From the NCBI RefSeq assembly GCF_002286775.1, contig NZ_NSGJ01000042.1:1-45446 (forward strand): a stretch of 45,446 nt of DNA. Reading direction: 5' to 3'. Shown piece by piece: positions 35,767 through 44,246 of this stretch. Below the pieces are notes generated by a model, which ran no database searches, was not told the DNA's origin, and worked only from the letters and a program-made list of their open reading frames with translations. The first letter of the stretch is position 1. Each line of letters opens with the position of its first letter. The translations under genes and the position numbers were made by a program. The DNA comes from Myroides sp. N17-2 (GTDB lineage: Bacteria; Bacteroidota; Bacteroidia; Flavobacteriales; Flavobacteriaceae).

Positions 35767-36600
35767 TTACTTCTTTTTAAAATATGTTAAGACTTTCTCG
35801 AATACAATAGGATCTTGTACCGAATGCCCTAACTCTTGTGTATAAAACACCTCTATTCCTCTATTAATAGCTTCTTTATGGAACTCTGTACACTCCTTTA
35901 AAGCTACTACTACATCATCTCTATCATGTATCAGCAATAAATCAGTCGAAACCTCTTTTATAAAATGTTGGCTAGCATACTGATCCATCTTCATAGCTAT
36001 CAAAGATTCTAGGTAAGCTAATAAACTATCTCTTAATGATGCTCTATATCCTAGTAGATTATTATAATTATCTATAACACTCTGAAACTTATCTAAACAT
36101 CCCGTTAATGCTGCCTTTCTTACAAAAGGATATTGACCTACACTCAATTGATGCAACAGTGCAAATGACCCTAAAGAATGCGAGACAACGTAATCAGGTT
36201 GATACTTGGTTAAACAGACATCCATAAGTCGTGAATAATCAATCACACTAAGATTACTTCCATCACTTAACCCCAGTCCCATTGAATCAATACAAACATA
36301 TCGAAACTCAGTACCAAAATAAGTAATCATCTGTTCCCAACGGCTAGCATTACTCTCCCATCCATGAAACAACATCACTAGAGGCAATTCTCTGCGATCT
36401 GTGTTCCACTGATAACATTGTATAGTCAAACCATTAAAAACAAAACTAGACCGATTAGATTGTGCTAAAAAAGCAGGTGTCTTACTTGTTTTAAGTTTAC
36501 CAGTACGAGGTGTCGAGAATAATTTATAAGCAATGGCTCTTGCCTTCTGCATCGAAAACAAGGAAATCACATTGACTAATAATCCTATACTCTTTATCAT
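35767..36600 (-). CDS. alpha/beta hydrolase
   Basis: A 277-residue cytosolic alpha/beta hydrolase. Oxyanion region LFHGWESNASRW, nucleophile Ser in SHSLGSFALL, an acid in LLIHDRDDVVV and catalytic His in LGHSVQDP near the C-terminus. Proteins of this kind in flavobacteria are annotated only as hydrolases; the substrate cannot be told. Its first 20 residues are hydrophobic enough for weak membrane association but do not form a clean signal peptide. It lies 40 bp after the DUF164-type gene on the same strand, so they may be co-transcribed. Confidence 0.8.
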   Translation of the reverse strand: MIKSIGLLVNVISLFSMQKARAIAYKLFSTPRTGKLKTSKTPAFLAQSNRSSFVFNGLTIQCYQWNTDRRELPLVMLFHGWESNASRWEQMITYFGTEFRYVCIDSMGLGLSDGSNLSVIDYSRLMDVCLTKYQPDYVVSHSLGSFALLHQLSVGQYPFVRKAALTGCLDKFQSVIDNYNNLLGYRASLRDSLLAYLESLIAMKMDQYASQHFIKEVSTDLLLIHDRDDVVVALKECTEFHKEAINRGIEVFYTQELGHSVQDPIVFEKVLTYFKKK

Positions 36601-36640
36601 ACAAATAAAAAAAGCCTCTTAAATAAGAGGCCTTTCGATA

Positions 36641-37423
36641 TTATAATTTTGCTATAATAGCATCAATTTTTTCTCTTTCTTCTTCAGCTAATGCGCTATC
36701 AACTAAGATACGTCCACTGTGCTCATCCGTAATAATTTTCTTACGAGCTGCAATCTCTACTTGAGTTTGTGGTGGAATAGTGAAGTATGAACCTCCAGAA
36801 GCTCCACGCTCGATAGATACAACTGCTAATCCATTACGTACACCATTTCTGATTCTAGTATAAGCTACTAATAAACGATCTTCGATATCTTGTTTATATT
36901 CTTCTGACTTCTCTAACAATACTTTCTCTTCACGTTCAGTTTCAGACATAATACTGTTTAATTCAGCTTCTTTATGTCCTAAGTGCTCTCTTCTAGCATT
37001 TAACTTTGTTTCTGTCTCAACAATAGAAGTCTTTTTGAACTCAATGCTAACTTTCATCTCTTTGATGTGTTTCTCAGCAAGTTCAATTTCTAACTTTTGG
37101 AATTCGATTTCTTTTTCTAATGAATTGAACTCTCTATTGTTCTTTACCTCATTTTGTTGCTCAGTATATTTTACGATAGCAGCTTTAAACTCCTCGATAG
37201 CAGCTTTTTTATCCTTGATGCTCGTTTCAATATTACCTAAGTCTATGTTTGATTTCTCTAAACGCTTGTTTAGTCCAGCAACCTCATCTTGTAGATCTTC
37301 AACCTCAAGAGGAAGTTCCCCTCTCATATTTCTGATTTCGTCAATTCTTGAGTCAATCAATTGCAGATCATAAAGTGCTCTTAACTTCTCTTCTACTGTT
37401 AATTCTTTTTTCTTTGTCATCAT
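36641..37423 (-). CDS. DUF164-type coiled-coil protein with a degenerate zinc ribbon
   Basis: A 260-residue protein of the C4-type zinc-ribbon family (DUF164, CT398/HP0958-like). Residues about 30-190 are a long antiparallel coiled coil. The C-terminal ribbon is recognisable by its frame (NGLAVVSIERGASGGSYF, then IPPQTQVEIAARKKII and DEHSGRILVD) but all four zinc ligands are gone: the family's CGGC and CEHC elements are SGGS and DEHS here. The fold may persist without metal. The family is linked to RNA or flagellar/secretion chaperone roles in other phyla; its role here is unknown. Its ATG overlaps the stop of the Nif3-family gene by one base, a pairing that is common in Bacteroidota. Confidence 0.85.
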   Translation of the reverse strand: MMTKKKELTVEEKLRALYDLQLIDSRIDEIRNMRGELPLEVEDLQDEVAGLNKRLEKSNIDLGNIETSIKDKKAAIEEFKAAIVKYTEQQNEVKNNREFNSLEKEIEFQKLEIELAEKHIKEMKVSIEFKKTSIVETETKLNARREHLGHKEAELNSIMSETEREEKVLLEKSEEYKQDIEDRLLVAYTRIRNGVRNGLAVVSIERGASGGSYFTIPPQTQVEIAARKKIITDEHSGRILVDSALAEEEREKIDAIIAKL

Positions 37424-38517
37424 TATAAGTAGTTAACTGGATTCGTATTTACTGTTGATAAAATAACCGCAAAAGTAGTTATTTTTTTTGAAAGAAACTC
37501 AGTTATATAATTTTTTGTATACCTTTCACTTTCAAAATGACCAATATCAGCTAAAACTATTTGGCTTTCAGCTTGATAAAAGTCATGATATTTCAAATCT
37601 GATGTAATATAAGCATCTGCCTTTTGTGACAATGCGTTGTTTATAGCAAAACTACCAGATCCTCCTAATACAGCTACTCTTTTTATCTTCTTACCTAACA
37701 AGGCACTATGTCTAATACCACCTGTACCTGTCTTCTCTTTGACCATTTGTAAAAATGCTACCTCATCCATCTCTTCTGCTAAGTCACCGATCATTCCCAT
37801 TCCTACATTCTGAAGTTTATTCTCTAGATTATATATTTCGTAAGCTTTCTCTTCATAATAATTTAAAGCAAATAATGCCTTTAAGATCTTACCTTGCAAG
37901 TGTTTCTCAAAGACCACTTCTACTTTCACTTCTTCTACCTCTTCATAATTCAATGCTTGCCCTATAACAGGTGTACTCTTCTCATTTCCTCTAAAACTCC
38001 CGCTCCCTTCAGAAGTGAAACTACACAAATCATAGTTACCGATTGCCCCTGCTCCTGCATTAAACAGTCCTTGTCTAACCTCTTCTGCATTCTCTCGAGG
38101 TGCATAAGTAACCAACTTCTGAATATAACTCTCCTTTGGAATTAATATACTTGTATTACCTATCCCTAATGTGTCACAGAATATTTTATTCACCCCATCC
38201 TGATGATTATCTAAAGCTGTATGAATCGCATAAATAGCGATATCATTCTTTATTGCCTTAATTACAGTACGTTCTACATAATTCTTACCCGTTATTTTCT
38301 TCATTCCAGAGAATATAATAGGATGAAAACATACTACCATATTACACTTCTTCTCAATAGCCTCCTCAATAACAGTTTCTAAAGCATCGTGACACACTAA
38401 TATACCTGTCACCTCTAGCTCATAGTCACCGACTAATAAGCCTACATTATCAAACCCCTCTGCGTAAGACAGCGGTGTCATCTCTTCTAATATTGGAATA
38501 ACCTCTCTTAATCTCAT
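37423..38517 (-). CDS. Nif3-like dinuclear metal centre protein
   Basis: A 364-residue Nif3/YbgI (DUF34) protein, a ring-shaped hexamer with two metal ions per subunit. Metal-ligand segments: VCFHPIIF, HTALDNHQDGVN and, near the C-terminus, ADIGHFESER. The central insert (about 130-240) is the PII-like domain present in longer members (YAPRENAEEVRQGLF ... GKILKALFALNYYEEKAYEIY). Some annotations call it GTP cyclohydrolase I type 2, but its activity is unsettled. It is coupled to the downstream DUF164-type gene by a one-base overlap. Confidence 0.9.
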   Translation of the reverse strand: MRLREVIPILEEMTPLSYAEGFDNVGLLVGDYELEVTGILVCHDALETVIEEAIEKKCNMVVCFHPIIFSGMKKITGKNYVERTVIKAIKNDIAIYAIHTALDNHQDGVNKIFCDTLGIGNTSILIPKESYIQKLVTYAPRENAEEVRQGLFNAGAGAIGNYDLCSFTSEGSGSFRGNEKSTPVIGQALNYEEVEEVKVEVVFEKHLQGKILKALFALNYYEEKAYEIYNLENKLQNVGMGMIGDLAEEMDEVAFLQMVKEKTGTGGIRHSALLGKKIKRVAVLGGSGSFAINNALSQKADAYITSDLKYHDFYQAESQIVLADIGHFESERYTKNYITEFLSKKITTFAVILSTVNTNPVNYL

Positions 38518-38612
38518 TTCTTCTATTTTTATAACGAGTCTATCTCTTAAATGCTTTTTACAGATATGAGATATAATTTTCTCAAAGATAAAAAATATAG
38601 TAATTTCGTCTT

Positions 38613-39638
38613 ATGGAATTACTGCGAAAATTACTTTTCCCTTTTGCCATCCTATATGGGGGCATTACTACACTGCGCAACTACCTTTATTTTATAAATG
38701 TATTTAAGCGCACATCTTTCTCTACACCAACTATTGTCGTTGGAAATTTAAGTGTCGGTGGTACAGGCAAAACACCAATGGTAGAATACATCATCCGATT
38801 ACTAAAAGATCAATATCAAATCGCAACATTAAGCAGAGGATATAAACGCAAAAGTGAAGGCTTCTTCTTGGCTGATGAAAATACGACAATGGAACAGATC
38901 GGCGACGAACCATTCCAATATCATCACAAATTTGATAATATTAGTGTAGCTGTTGATGCTAAGAGAGTAAATGGTATAGAGAATATACTTAAACTAAAAA
39001 GCGATACCCAAGCTATCGTTCTTGACGATGCTTATCAACACTTAGCCGTAAAAGGCGGATTCAATATATTATTAACAACATATGATGAGCCTTATTATAA
39101 TGACTATATGCTGCCAACAGGTAACCTTAGAGAGTCTCGCAAAGGGGCGAGCAGAGCTGACATAATCGTAGTCACTAAATGTCCTTCTAGCTTATCTATT
39201 GATAATCAGAATTTAATTGTTAAAAAATTAAAACTAAAACCGGGACAATTGTCTTTTTTTACGTATATTGAATTCAGTAAACTTGCATATTCAAAGTCTG
39301 ATTCAATAACAGTGGAACAGTTGAGAAATGAAGAGTTTTTAATGGTTGCGGGTATAGCTAAACCACAGAGTTTTTTTGACCATTTAAAATGCGAAAAAAC
39401 GATTTGTTTAACATTTCCTGACCATCATCATTTTTCGCCTGCTGATATTGAACTAATTTTGAGCAAAGCAAAAGAGAATAAGATTATTACCACTGAGAAA
39501 GATTATGTTCGATTAAACGGATTAATCCCATCAGACAAATTATATTATTTACCAATTCAAACCTCCTTTTTAAACAATCATGAGGAGTTTGACAAAACAA
39601 TTTTAAACTATGTGGGATCAAGTTCAAGAAACGGTTAA
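38613..39638 (+). CDS. lpxK: tetraacyldisaccharide 4'-kinase LpxK
   Basis: A 341-residue inner-membrane kinase that phosphorylates the 4' position of the lipid A precursor. N-terminal amphipathic/membrane helix (LLRKLLFPFAILYGGITTLRN), Walker A VVGNLSVGGTGKTP at about 43-56, then SRGYKR, GDEP, a Walker-B-like AIVLDDAYQH and the late TFPDHHHFSP and TTEKDYVRL motifs typical of LpxK. Its last 29 bases overlap the start of the purine nucleoside phosphorylase gene in another frame, an arrangement seen in other flavobacteria. Confidence 0.94.
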   Translation: MELLRKLLFPFAILYGGITTLRNYLYFINVFKRTSFSTPTIVVGNLSVGGTGKTPMVEYIIRLLKDQYQIATLSRGYKRKSEGFFLADENTTMEQIGDEPFQYHHKFDNISVAVDAKRVNGIENILKLKSDTQAIVLDDAYQHLAVKGGFNILLTTYDEPYYNDYMLPTGNLRESRKGASRADIIVVTKCPSSLSIDNQNLIVKKLKLKPGQLSFFTYIEFSKLAYSKSDSITVEQLRNEEFLMVAGIAKPQSFFDHLKCEKTICLTFPDHHHFSPADIELILSKAKENKIITTEKDYVRLNGLIPSDKLYYLPIQTSFLNNHEEFDKTILNYVGSSSRNG

Positions 39639-40422
39639 GTATTTAATTGACAAGACACAATTCAAACCTGAAATAGGTATTGTTTTAGGTTCAGGTTTAG
39701 GAAACCTAACTGCTGATATTAAAATAGAGCATGAAATTCCTTATTCAGACATTCCTAACTTCCCAGTATCTACTGTTAAGGGGCACAAAGGTGCTTTAAT
39801 CTTCGGTACTATTGGTAATAAGAAAGTTGTTGCTATGCAAGGACGTTTCCATTACTATGAAGGATATGAGATGGCTAAAACTGTATTTCCTATCCGCGTG
39901 ATGAAATACATGGGAGTAGAAACACTTATCGTATCTAATGCTTCAGGAGGAGTTAACCCTTCTTTTAAAGTTGGTGATATCATGATTATCACAGATCATA
40001 TCAACGCATTCCCTGACCACCCACTAAGAGGTCATAATGACGAGCGCTTCGGTCCTCGTTTCGTTAATATGAATGATGCATATACAGGAACATTAGTTAA
40101 GAAAGCACAAGAAATAGCTAAGGCTAAAAACTTCGATATTAAACACGGAGTATATTACGGTCTACAAGGTCCTACTTTCGAAACACTAGCTGAATATAAG
40201 ATGGTGCGTATCGTAGGTGCTGACTGTGTAGGTATGTCTACTGTACCTGAGGTAATCGTGGCACGCCACATGGAGATGAAAGTATTCGGTATCTCTGTTA
40301 TCTCTGATATGGGGAACGAAGAAGGTATCGTAGAAGCTCACCATGAGGATGTTCTTAAAGCTGTAGGAGCCGCAGAACCTGTTGCTCGTGAGCTAATCAA
40401 TGAGTTAATTAAGACTATGTAA
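39610..40422 (+). CDS. punA: purine-nucleoside phosphorylase
   Basis: A 270-residue trimeric-type purine nucleoside phosphorylase, cleaving purine (deoxy)nucleosides with phosphate to base and sugar 1-phosphate. Motifs: phosphate loop IVLGSGLGNL (25-34), MQGRFHYYEGY, SNASGGVNPSF, YYGLQGPTFET with the catalytic Glu region, and GMSTVPEVIVARHM, followed by ISDMGNE with the base-binding residue. Length is typical. The symbol follows Bacillus usage. Codon use is better adapted and the DNA less AT-rich than its neighbours, suggesting high expression. Confidence 0.93.
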   Translation: MWDQVQETVKYLIDKTQFKPEIGIVLGSGLGNLTADIKIEHEIPYSDIPNFPVSTVKGHKGALIFGTIGNKKVVAMQGRFHYYEGYEMAKTVFPIRVMKYMGVETLIVSNASGGVNPSFKVGDIMIITDHINAFPDHPLRGHNDERFGPRFVNMNDAYTGTLVKKAQEIAKAKNFDIKHGVYYGLQGPTFETLAEYKMVRIVGADCVGMSTVPEVIVARHMEMKVFGISVISDMGNEEGIVEAHHEDVLKAVGAAEPVARELINELIKTM

Positions 40423-40448
40423 TTAGTTTTTCTTATAATGTAATTTTT

Positions 40449-40484
40449 AGAGATACTTCTTCATTGAAGTATCTCTTTTTTTTT
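40449..40484 (+). terminator. intrinsic terminator of the lpxK-punA unit
   Basis: AGAGATACTTC, six bases, GAAGTATCTCT, then a run of eight T. A second, imperfect hairpin (AGCCTGTCTAAG paired with CTTAGATAGGCT, 40487-40547) followed by TTTGTTTTTT lies right behind it and may be a back-up. Confidence 0.9.
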
Positions 40485-40666
40485 GAGCCTGTCTAAGCTA
40501 GTATAGTAACATCCATTATAGATTACTATTCCCACTTAGATAGGCTTTGTTTTTTATAATATCACGCTAGCACATATCATAGCGTTATAAAATACTAGCT
40601 GACTATAATCTACTCTGCAGAAAAGCAGATAGCTATGATAGGATAATGATGGAACAATGATAGCAT

Positions 40667-40738
40667 AGTGGTCGCATCAAAAATGGCCTTAACTATGTGA
40701 CCATTACGCGATCACTATGCGACCATTATGCGACCACT
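40667..40738. repeat. four tandem 11-bp repeats plus one inverted unit
   Basis: Units TATGTGACCAT, TACGCGATCAC, TATGCGACCAT and TATGCGACCAC run without gaps from 40694 to 40737. AGTGGTCGCAT (40667-40677) is the exact reverse complement of ATGCGACCACT (40728-40738). An 11-bp period places each unit on nearly the same face of the DNA. Confidence 0.65.
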
Positions 40739-40879
40739 TTCAAAAACCCCTATCAGGGCTACCAAAAACAGAGAGTCAAAACAAACACAAAGAACTAATA
40801 TTTAATAACTTACAACAAAAACGTCCTTTTATAAATGAAGTACAACACTATCTTTCCTGATGTTACAGTCTAAATCTTC

Positions 40880-40918
40880 TGTACAGTTAGGTATTATAAT
40901 CCTAATTATTACTGTACA
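40880..40918. repeat. nested dyad TGTACAGT / ACTGTACA
   Basis: The outer arms are at 40880-40887 and 40911-40918; inner arms TTAGG and CCTAA at 40887-40905. No T-run follows. Function unknown. Confidence 0.5.
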
Positions 40919-40937
40919 AGAGCTTACATTTTAAGCC

Positions 40938-40963
40938 AAAAAAAAGAGCCATATACATGACTC
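40938..40963 (-). terminator. intrinsic terminator downstream of the MutS-like gene
   Basis: On the minus strand GAGTCAT, four bases, ATGGCTC (one G-U pair), then eight T. It lies about 180 bp after the stop of the leftward gene. Confidence 0.65.
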
Positions 40964-41144
40964 CCTCTTATCTTTTAAATATTTTAACCCACATTCCGCA
41001 TTAGCCAAATACTACAAAGCAATTCTACTTTATAGCTCTTTCATTAGCTCTAAAACCATACTATAGTATACTTTAATCGCTAATTCAGACCCATTTTGTA
41101 TAATTACTTTTCGTTTATATGTCTATTGCGTATTATGGGTTTAA

Positions 41145-42920
41145 TTAATCTATAATCTCCATTTTTTTCATAATGAAAGTGGCATTCTTATTCTGACATA
41201 CCCCATCTCTAATCTTGTAATCAAAATACAAATCATCTTCTTTGATCTCTACTTCGAAGCATTTATTAACCAATATATCAGGAAACTTATTTGTCGTCTC
41301 ACACACTTCTAAATCATGTGTAGCGATAACACCATAGGTTTTCTCTCTTATTAATTTATGGATTACTCCTATCGTTCCACTCTGTTTATCGTCAGAATTA
41401 GTTCCTCTCAGAATCTCGTCTAATAATACAAAACATGATTCCTCTCTCACCTGTACTATAATCATCTTTAGCCTTTTCACCTCTGCATAGAAGTATGACT
41501 CACTGTCATCTAGTGAATCTGTTAATCGCATAGATACAAAAAGTGGTAGTGGAAAGAAACTTGCTTTACTAGCACAGATAGGCGCTCCGATACCTGCTAA
41601 TACTAGATTTACTCCTATAGTACGCAAGAACGTACTCTTACCTGACATATTAGATCCTGTAAGAATCACAAAACGCTGATTGCTAAATTCGATATCATTA
41701 CACACTCTCTTCTTCTCATTAAGAAGTGGATGGCCTAAGTCTTTAAAACTCATCTTACCCTCTTCATTAATAACAGGGAAGGTATAATGTCTATTGTTAT
41801 AAGATAAGTTCGATAGTGAGTTTAATGCCTCTACTTCCCCTATGATCTCAATAGCCTTAGGTACTAAGTGTCCTTTCTCTCTTTTCCAATCTAAGAAACG
41901 ATACAGCACATGTACGTGATACTGCATAAAACCATTAAACACCACCATCACAAAGATATTAGCTATAGTCTCCATCTGCTCAAATAATCGAGATAGCACC
42001 CTTAACTCTTTACTAGCCTGAAACGAATCTTTATTCAGTTCACTGATATACGTCTTCATTTTCTCAGTAGCGAAGTTCTCTCTTTCGATACGTTTAATTA
42101 TTGCACTACAGCTTTCTATCGTTTCATGTACTTTATCAGCACCACCTAGCTCCTTCTGTATATGTCTAATATTAGATAAAGCAATAATCAAGTTCATAGA
42201 GAATAAACTCGATATCGCATACCCTAGAGCAGGTATATTTAGCAGATAATATAACACTATAGACACTCCTAAAGTCACTGGCAATATATAACTCAGTGCT
42301 TTAGCAAGTTTGCTTATAGATAACACCTCTGTCTCACTCCATTTTTTTAACCTTAGATAAGACTTCTCATCTAGATTAGATAATTTGCTATACGCGTATA
42401 TTTCCTGTCTCCATTCTATTTTTTGAGAAAGCTCTTTGACTGCCTCTTGGTTCTCTAATATTTCCTTAGCACTTAACTTCCCTTTTAGCATATCGGCTAA
42501 CTTCTGCTTACCGATAAAGGTCGCTGTTCTATTTAGATACTGATAAAGAGATTTGTACCCAAATATATCAAGATCAAAAGCATACGGATGTTCTGTAGTC
42601 TTAAACTCACTACCGTCTTCAAATGATCTCTCATCTTTCTCTATGAAGTTTAGCTCATCTGTATTAATATTTTTAAGCGCCTGTACATAGCGCATCTTCC
42701 ATGAGTAGCTAGCATGTATCTTTAATAAAGCTAAAAATAAAACGATAGCGCCTCCTGTAATATATAAATAGAAAGTATCTGCATGAGATAGCGCTAAATA
42801 AAAGAAGTATATGACCGCAAAGAACACTAATAAACGAATAGCTCCTACTAGTTTATACTTGCCTCTAATAGCATTGTATTTAGTATTAAATAATAATTGT
42901 CTTTTCTTATAAATTTCCAT
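41145..42920 (-). CDS. membrane-anchored MutS-like ATPase
   Basis: A 591-residue MutS-family protein with two N-terminal membrane helices (about 25-45 and 52-68) and possibly two more at about 210-250. It lacks the mismatch-recognition and connector domains. The C-terminal ABC-type ATPase domain is complete: Walker A GSNMSGKSTFLRT, a Q-loop/signature region (SMRLTDSLDDSESYFYAEVKR), Walker B CFVLLDEILRGTNS and the switch HDLE. The helical lever region (about 255-400) is present. This is a known Bacteroidota subfamily annotated as DNA mismatch repair protein MutS, but a membrane-bound protein without domain I is unlikely to do classical mismatch repair. Role unknown. Confidence 0.85.
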   Translation of the reverse strand: MEIYKKRQLLFNTKYNAIRGKYKLVGAIRLLVFFAVIYFFYLALSHADTFYLYITGGAIVLFLALLKIHASYSWKMRYVQALKNINTDELNFIEKDERSFEDGSEFKTTEHPYAFDLDIFGYKSLYQYLNRTATFIGKQKLADMLKGKLSAKEILENQEAVKELSQKIEWRQEIYAYSKLSNLDEKSYLRLKKWSETEVLSISKLAKALSYILPVTLGVSIVLYYLLNIPALGYAISSLFSMNLIIALSNIRHIQKELGGADKVHETIESCSAIIKRIERENFATEKMKTYISELNKDSFQASKELRVLSRLFEQMETIANIFVMVVFNGFMQYHVHVLYRFLDWKREKGHLVPKAIEIIGEVEALNSLSNLSYNNRHYTFPVINEEGKMSFKDLGHPLLNEKKRVCNDIEFSNQRFVILTGSNMSGKSTFLRTIGVNLVLAGIGAPICASKASFFPLPLFVSMRLTDSLDDSESYFYAEVKRLKMIIVQVREESCFVLLDEILRGTNSDDKQSGTIGVIHKLIREKTYGVIATHDLEVCETTNKFPDILVNKCFEVEIKEDDLYFDYKIRDGVCQNKNATFIMKKMEIID

Positions 42921-43032
42921 TGGATGTTAATTGGCTTGAATGTTCTCAATAGGTGATTCCAACAAATATACGCTATTAAAAAATATTCGACCGCCTTAAT
43001 TAACCCAAAATATGCAGTAGATAATTTAGTAA

Positions 43033-43263
43033 AAGTTAATTAGATCAAGTGATACTATAGGCCAAGGACAGTTATTCTCACTTAATAGAGGAGATCTATT
43101 TATCTTCTCTACCAATACTATCCATAGAGGACTGTATGGTAGAGAACGTTTCTCATTTGACATCATCTATTGTGACGACACACCTGCATTTCATGCATTT
43201 ATAGATCCAAAAAACCAACCTACTAAGGAGGAGTTGGTTACACTAGATAAGACTATATTTTAA
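43033..43263 (+). pseudogene. C-terminal fragment of a dioxygenase-like (PhyH-type) gene
   Basis: An open stretch without a start codon reads SSDTIGQGQLFSLNRGDLF, then IFSTNTIHRGLYGRERFSFD and IIYCDDTPAFHAFIDPKNQP before TAA. The GDLFIF...IHRG...RERFSFDI pattern resembles the last part of phytanoyl-CoA dioxygenase-type 2-oxoglutarate enzymes, with the distal His and Arg. The N-terminal part is missing; a stop codon lies directly upstream. The family assignment is tentative, the fragment status is clear. Confidence 0.5.
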
Positions 43264-43359
43264 TACAACACCTTAATTTATTCTATGACAGGCTCCTTAA
43301 CTTTTTCTGTCTTATTTACTTTTATTTCTCTTGACAACATTGATAACCATGTCCTAATA

Positions 43360-43593
43360 CTAAACTGTTCCCCCCCCCTTCTTACCTAAGTCATGACAAC
43401 GTCTAGTACCTTTTCCAAAAACATAAGCAAGTAAGACTCCAAACACAAGAAGAAAGACGATTCCAAAGAATGTTCCACTAAGTCTCGCAAACACATTAAA
43501 AATCAAAACTAACAGAACAAAATAAATAACTAAACTCATTATATATTCTTTTCTACCAATACTTCCTTTATACGAAAATGCCTCTTTAATCAC
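43360..43593 (-). CDS. DUF805 membrane protein, cut short at a nine-G tract
   Basis: A 77-residue protein with the DUF805 layout: FSYKGSIGRKEYIMSLVIYF, two membrane helices and the hallmark GTRRCHDLGKKG. Family members continue for 30-50 residues beyond this with a Trp and a further hydrophobic segment. Here the frame hits a run of nine G (plus-strand C at 43370-43378) and ends four codons later. With one G fewer the frame continues to 43278, adding EQFSIRTWLSMLSREIKVNK and a Lys/Glu-rich tail. Such a tract is extreme for this AT-rich genome, so length change by slippage is plausible. Confidence 0.7.
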   Translation of the reverse strand: MIKEAFSYKGSIGRKEYIMSLVIYFVLLVLIFNVFARLSGTFFGIVFLLVFGVLLAYVFGKGTRRCHDLGKKGGGTV

Positions 43594-43674
43594 AACTCTT
43601 CAATTTTATTTCAAGAATCAAAAGTAAACAATTACTTTTTAACAATAAACACAGTTATACACAAAATATTCATT

Positions 43675-43711
43675 AAAAAAAGAGCTGTAACTAACTATTA
43701 GCTACAGCTCT
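43675..43711 (-). terminator. intrinsic terminator of the plug-like gene
   Basis: On the minus strand AGAGCTGTA, thirteen bases, TACAGCTCT, then TTTTTT. It lies 27 bp after the stop of the gene at 43738. Confidence 0.85.
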
Positions 43712-43737
43712 ACTTTGATTTATAAATCGTATAATCT

Positions 43738-44154
43738 CTATTTTGTTATCACCATAATTCCGAATGCTCCACCTCTACTACCATACATCACATCTGTCTG
43801 TTTAGATTTCTCATACTTAATCTCCTTTACATCTTCTATTTTCAGTAAAGCTAAGTCTTTTGACTTTACAAATGTGCTTCCGTCTGCTGTTCCTTTTTTA
43901 TCTATTAATAACACATCATATTCACCAGCCTCTACTAAAGGCACAGCTCCTTTGTTATATAGTTTACATGTATTGATATACATATCCTCAACATACTGCT
44001 GTAATGTCAACTTATTACCTAAATTACTTTCAGAAATCTTCTGAACAGAAGTAGGCAAGGTATCCTTAATTACAGTTGTTTTATCTTGAGGTACTTGTGC
44101 GAAAGACAATACCGTAACACACAGTGCTACAGCTATATATTTTAATTTATTCAT
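43738..44154 (-). CDS. small secreted protein resembling an isolated TonB plug domain
   Basis: A 138-residue protein with signal peptide (MNKLKYIAVALCVTVLSFAQ). The mature part ends in the features of the second half of a TonB-dependent receptor plug: YDVLLIDKKG, then IEDVKEIKYEKSKQTDVMYG and SRGGAFGIMVITK, matching the usual VIDG ... IESIEVLKD ... YGSRGANGVIIITTK. There is no carboxypeptidase-like extension before it and no barrel after it. It could be a free plug-like protein that interacts with TonB or a receptor, or a domain reused as a binding protein. Single-gene unit with its own terminator. Confidence 0.65.
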   Translation of the reverse strand: MNKLKYIAVALCVTVLSFAQVPQDKTTVIKDTLPTSVQKISESNLGNKLTLQQYVEDMYINTCKLYNKGAVPLVEAGEYDVLLIDKKGTADGSTFVKSKDLALLKIEDVKEIKYEKSKQTDVMYGSRGGAFGIMVITK

Positions 44155-44246
44155 AGTTTAGAGAGTGATTTTTTGTGACTACAATTTACTCTTTCTAATC
44201 TTAAAATAAATATAAATGTAATGGCATTAAGTGATAATTAACATCA

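Larger units (their letters stand above)
40485..41144. other. non-coding gap with tandem and inverted repeats
   Basis: About 660 bp without a gene. It contains a possible back-up terminator hairpin (40487-40547), four tandem 11-bp units with an inverted copy upstream (40667-40738), a TGTACAGT / ACTGTACA dyad with an inner TTAGG / CCTAA (40880-40918), and a leftward terminator (40938-40963). Confidence 0.6.

Noticed and set aside
37035..37373. 112-codon Ser/Phe-rich frame opposite the coiled-coil gene
   Set aside because: Lys/Glu-rich coiled coils give long Ser/Phe/Leu frames on the opposite strand; there is no start context or family match.
40694..40737. CRISPR array
   Set aside because: The units are 11 bp and directly adjacent, with no spacers and no cas genes.
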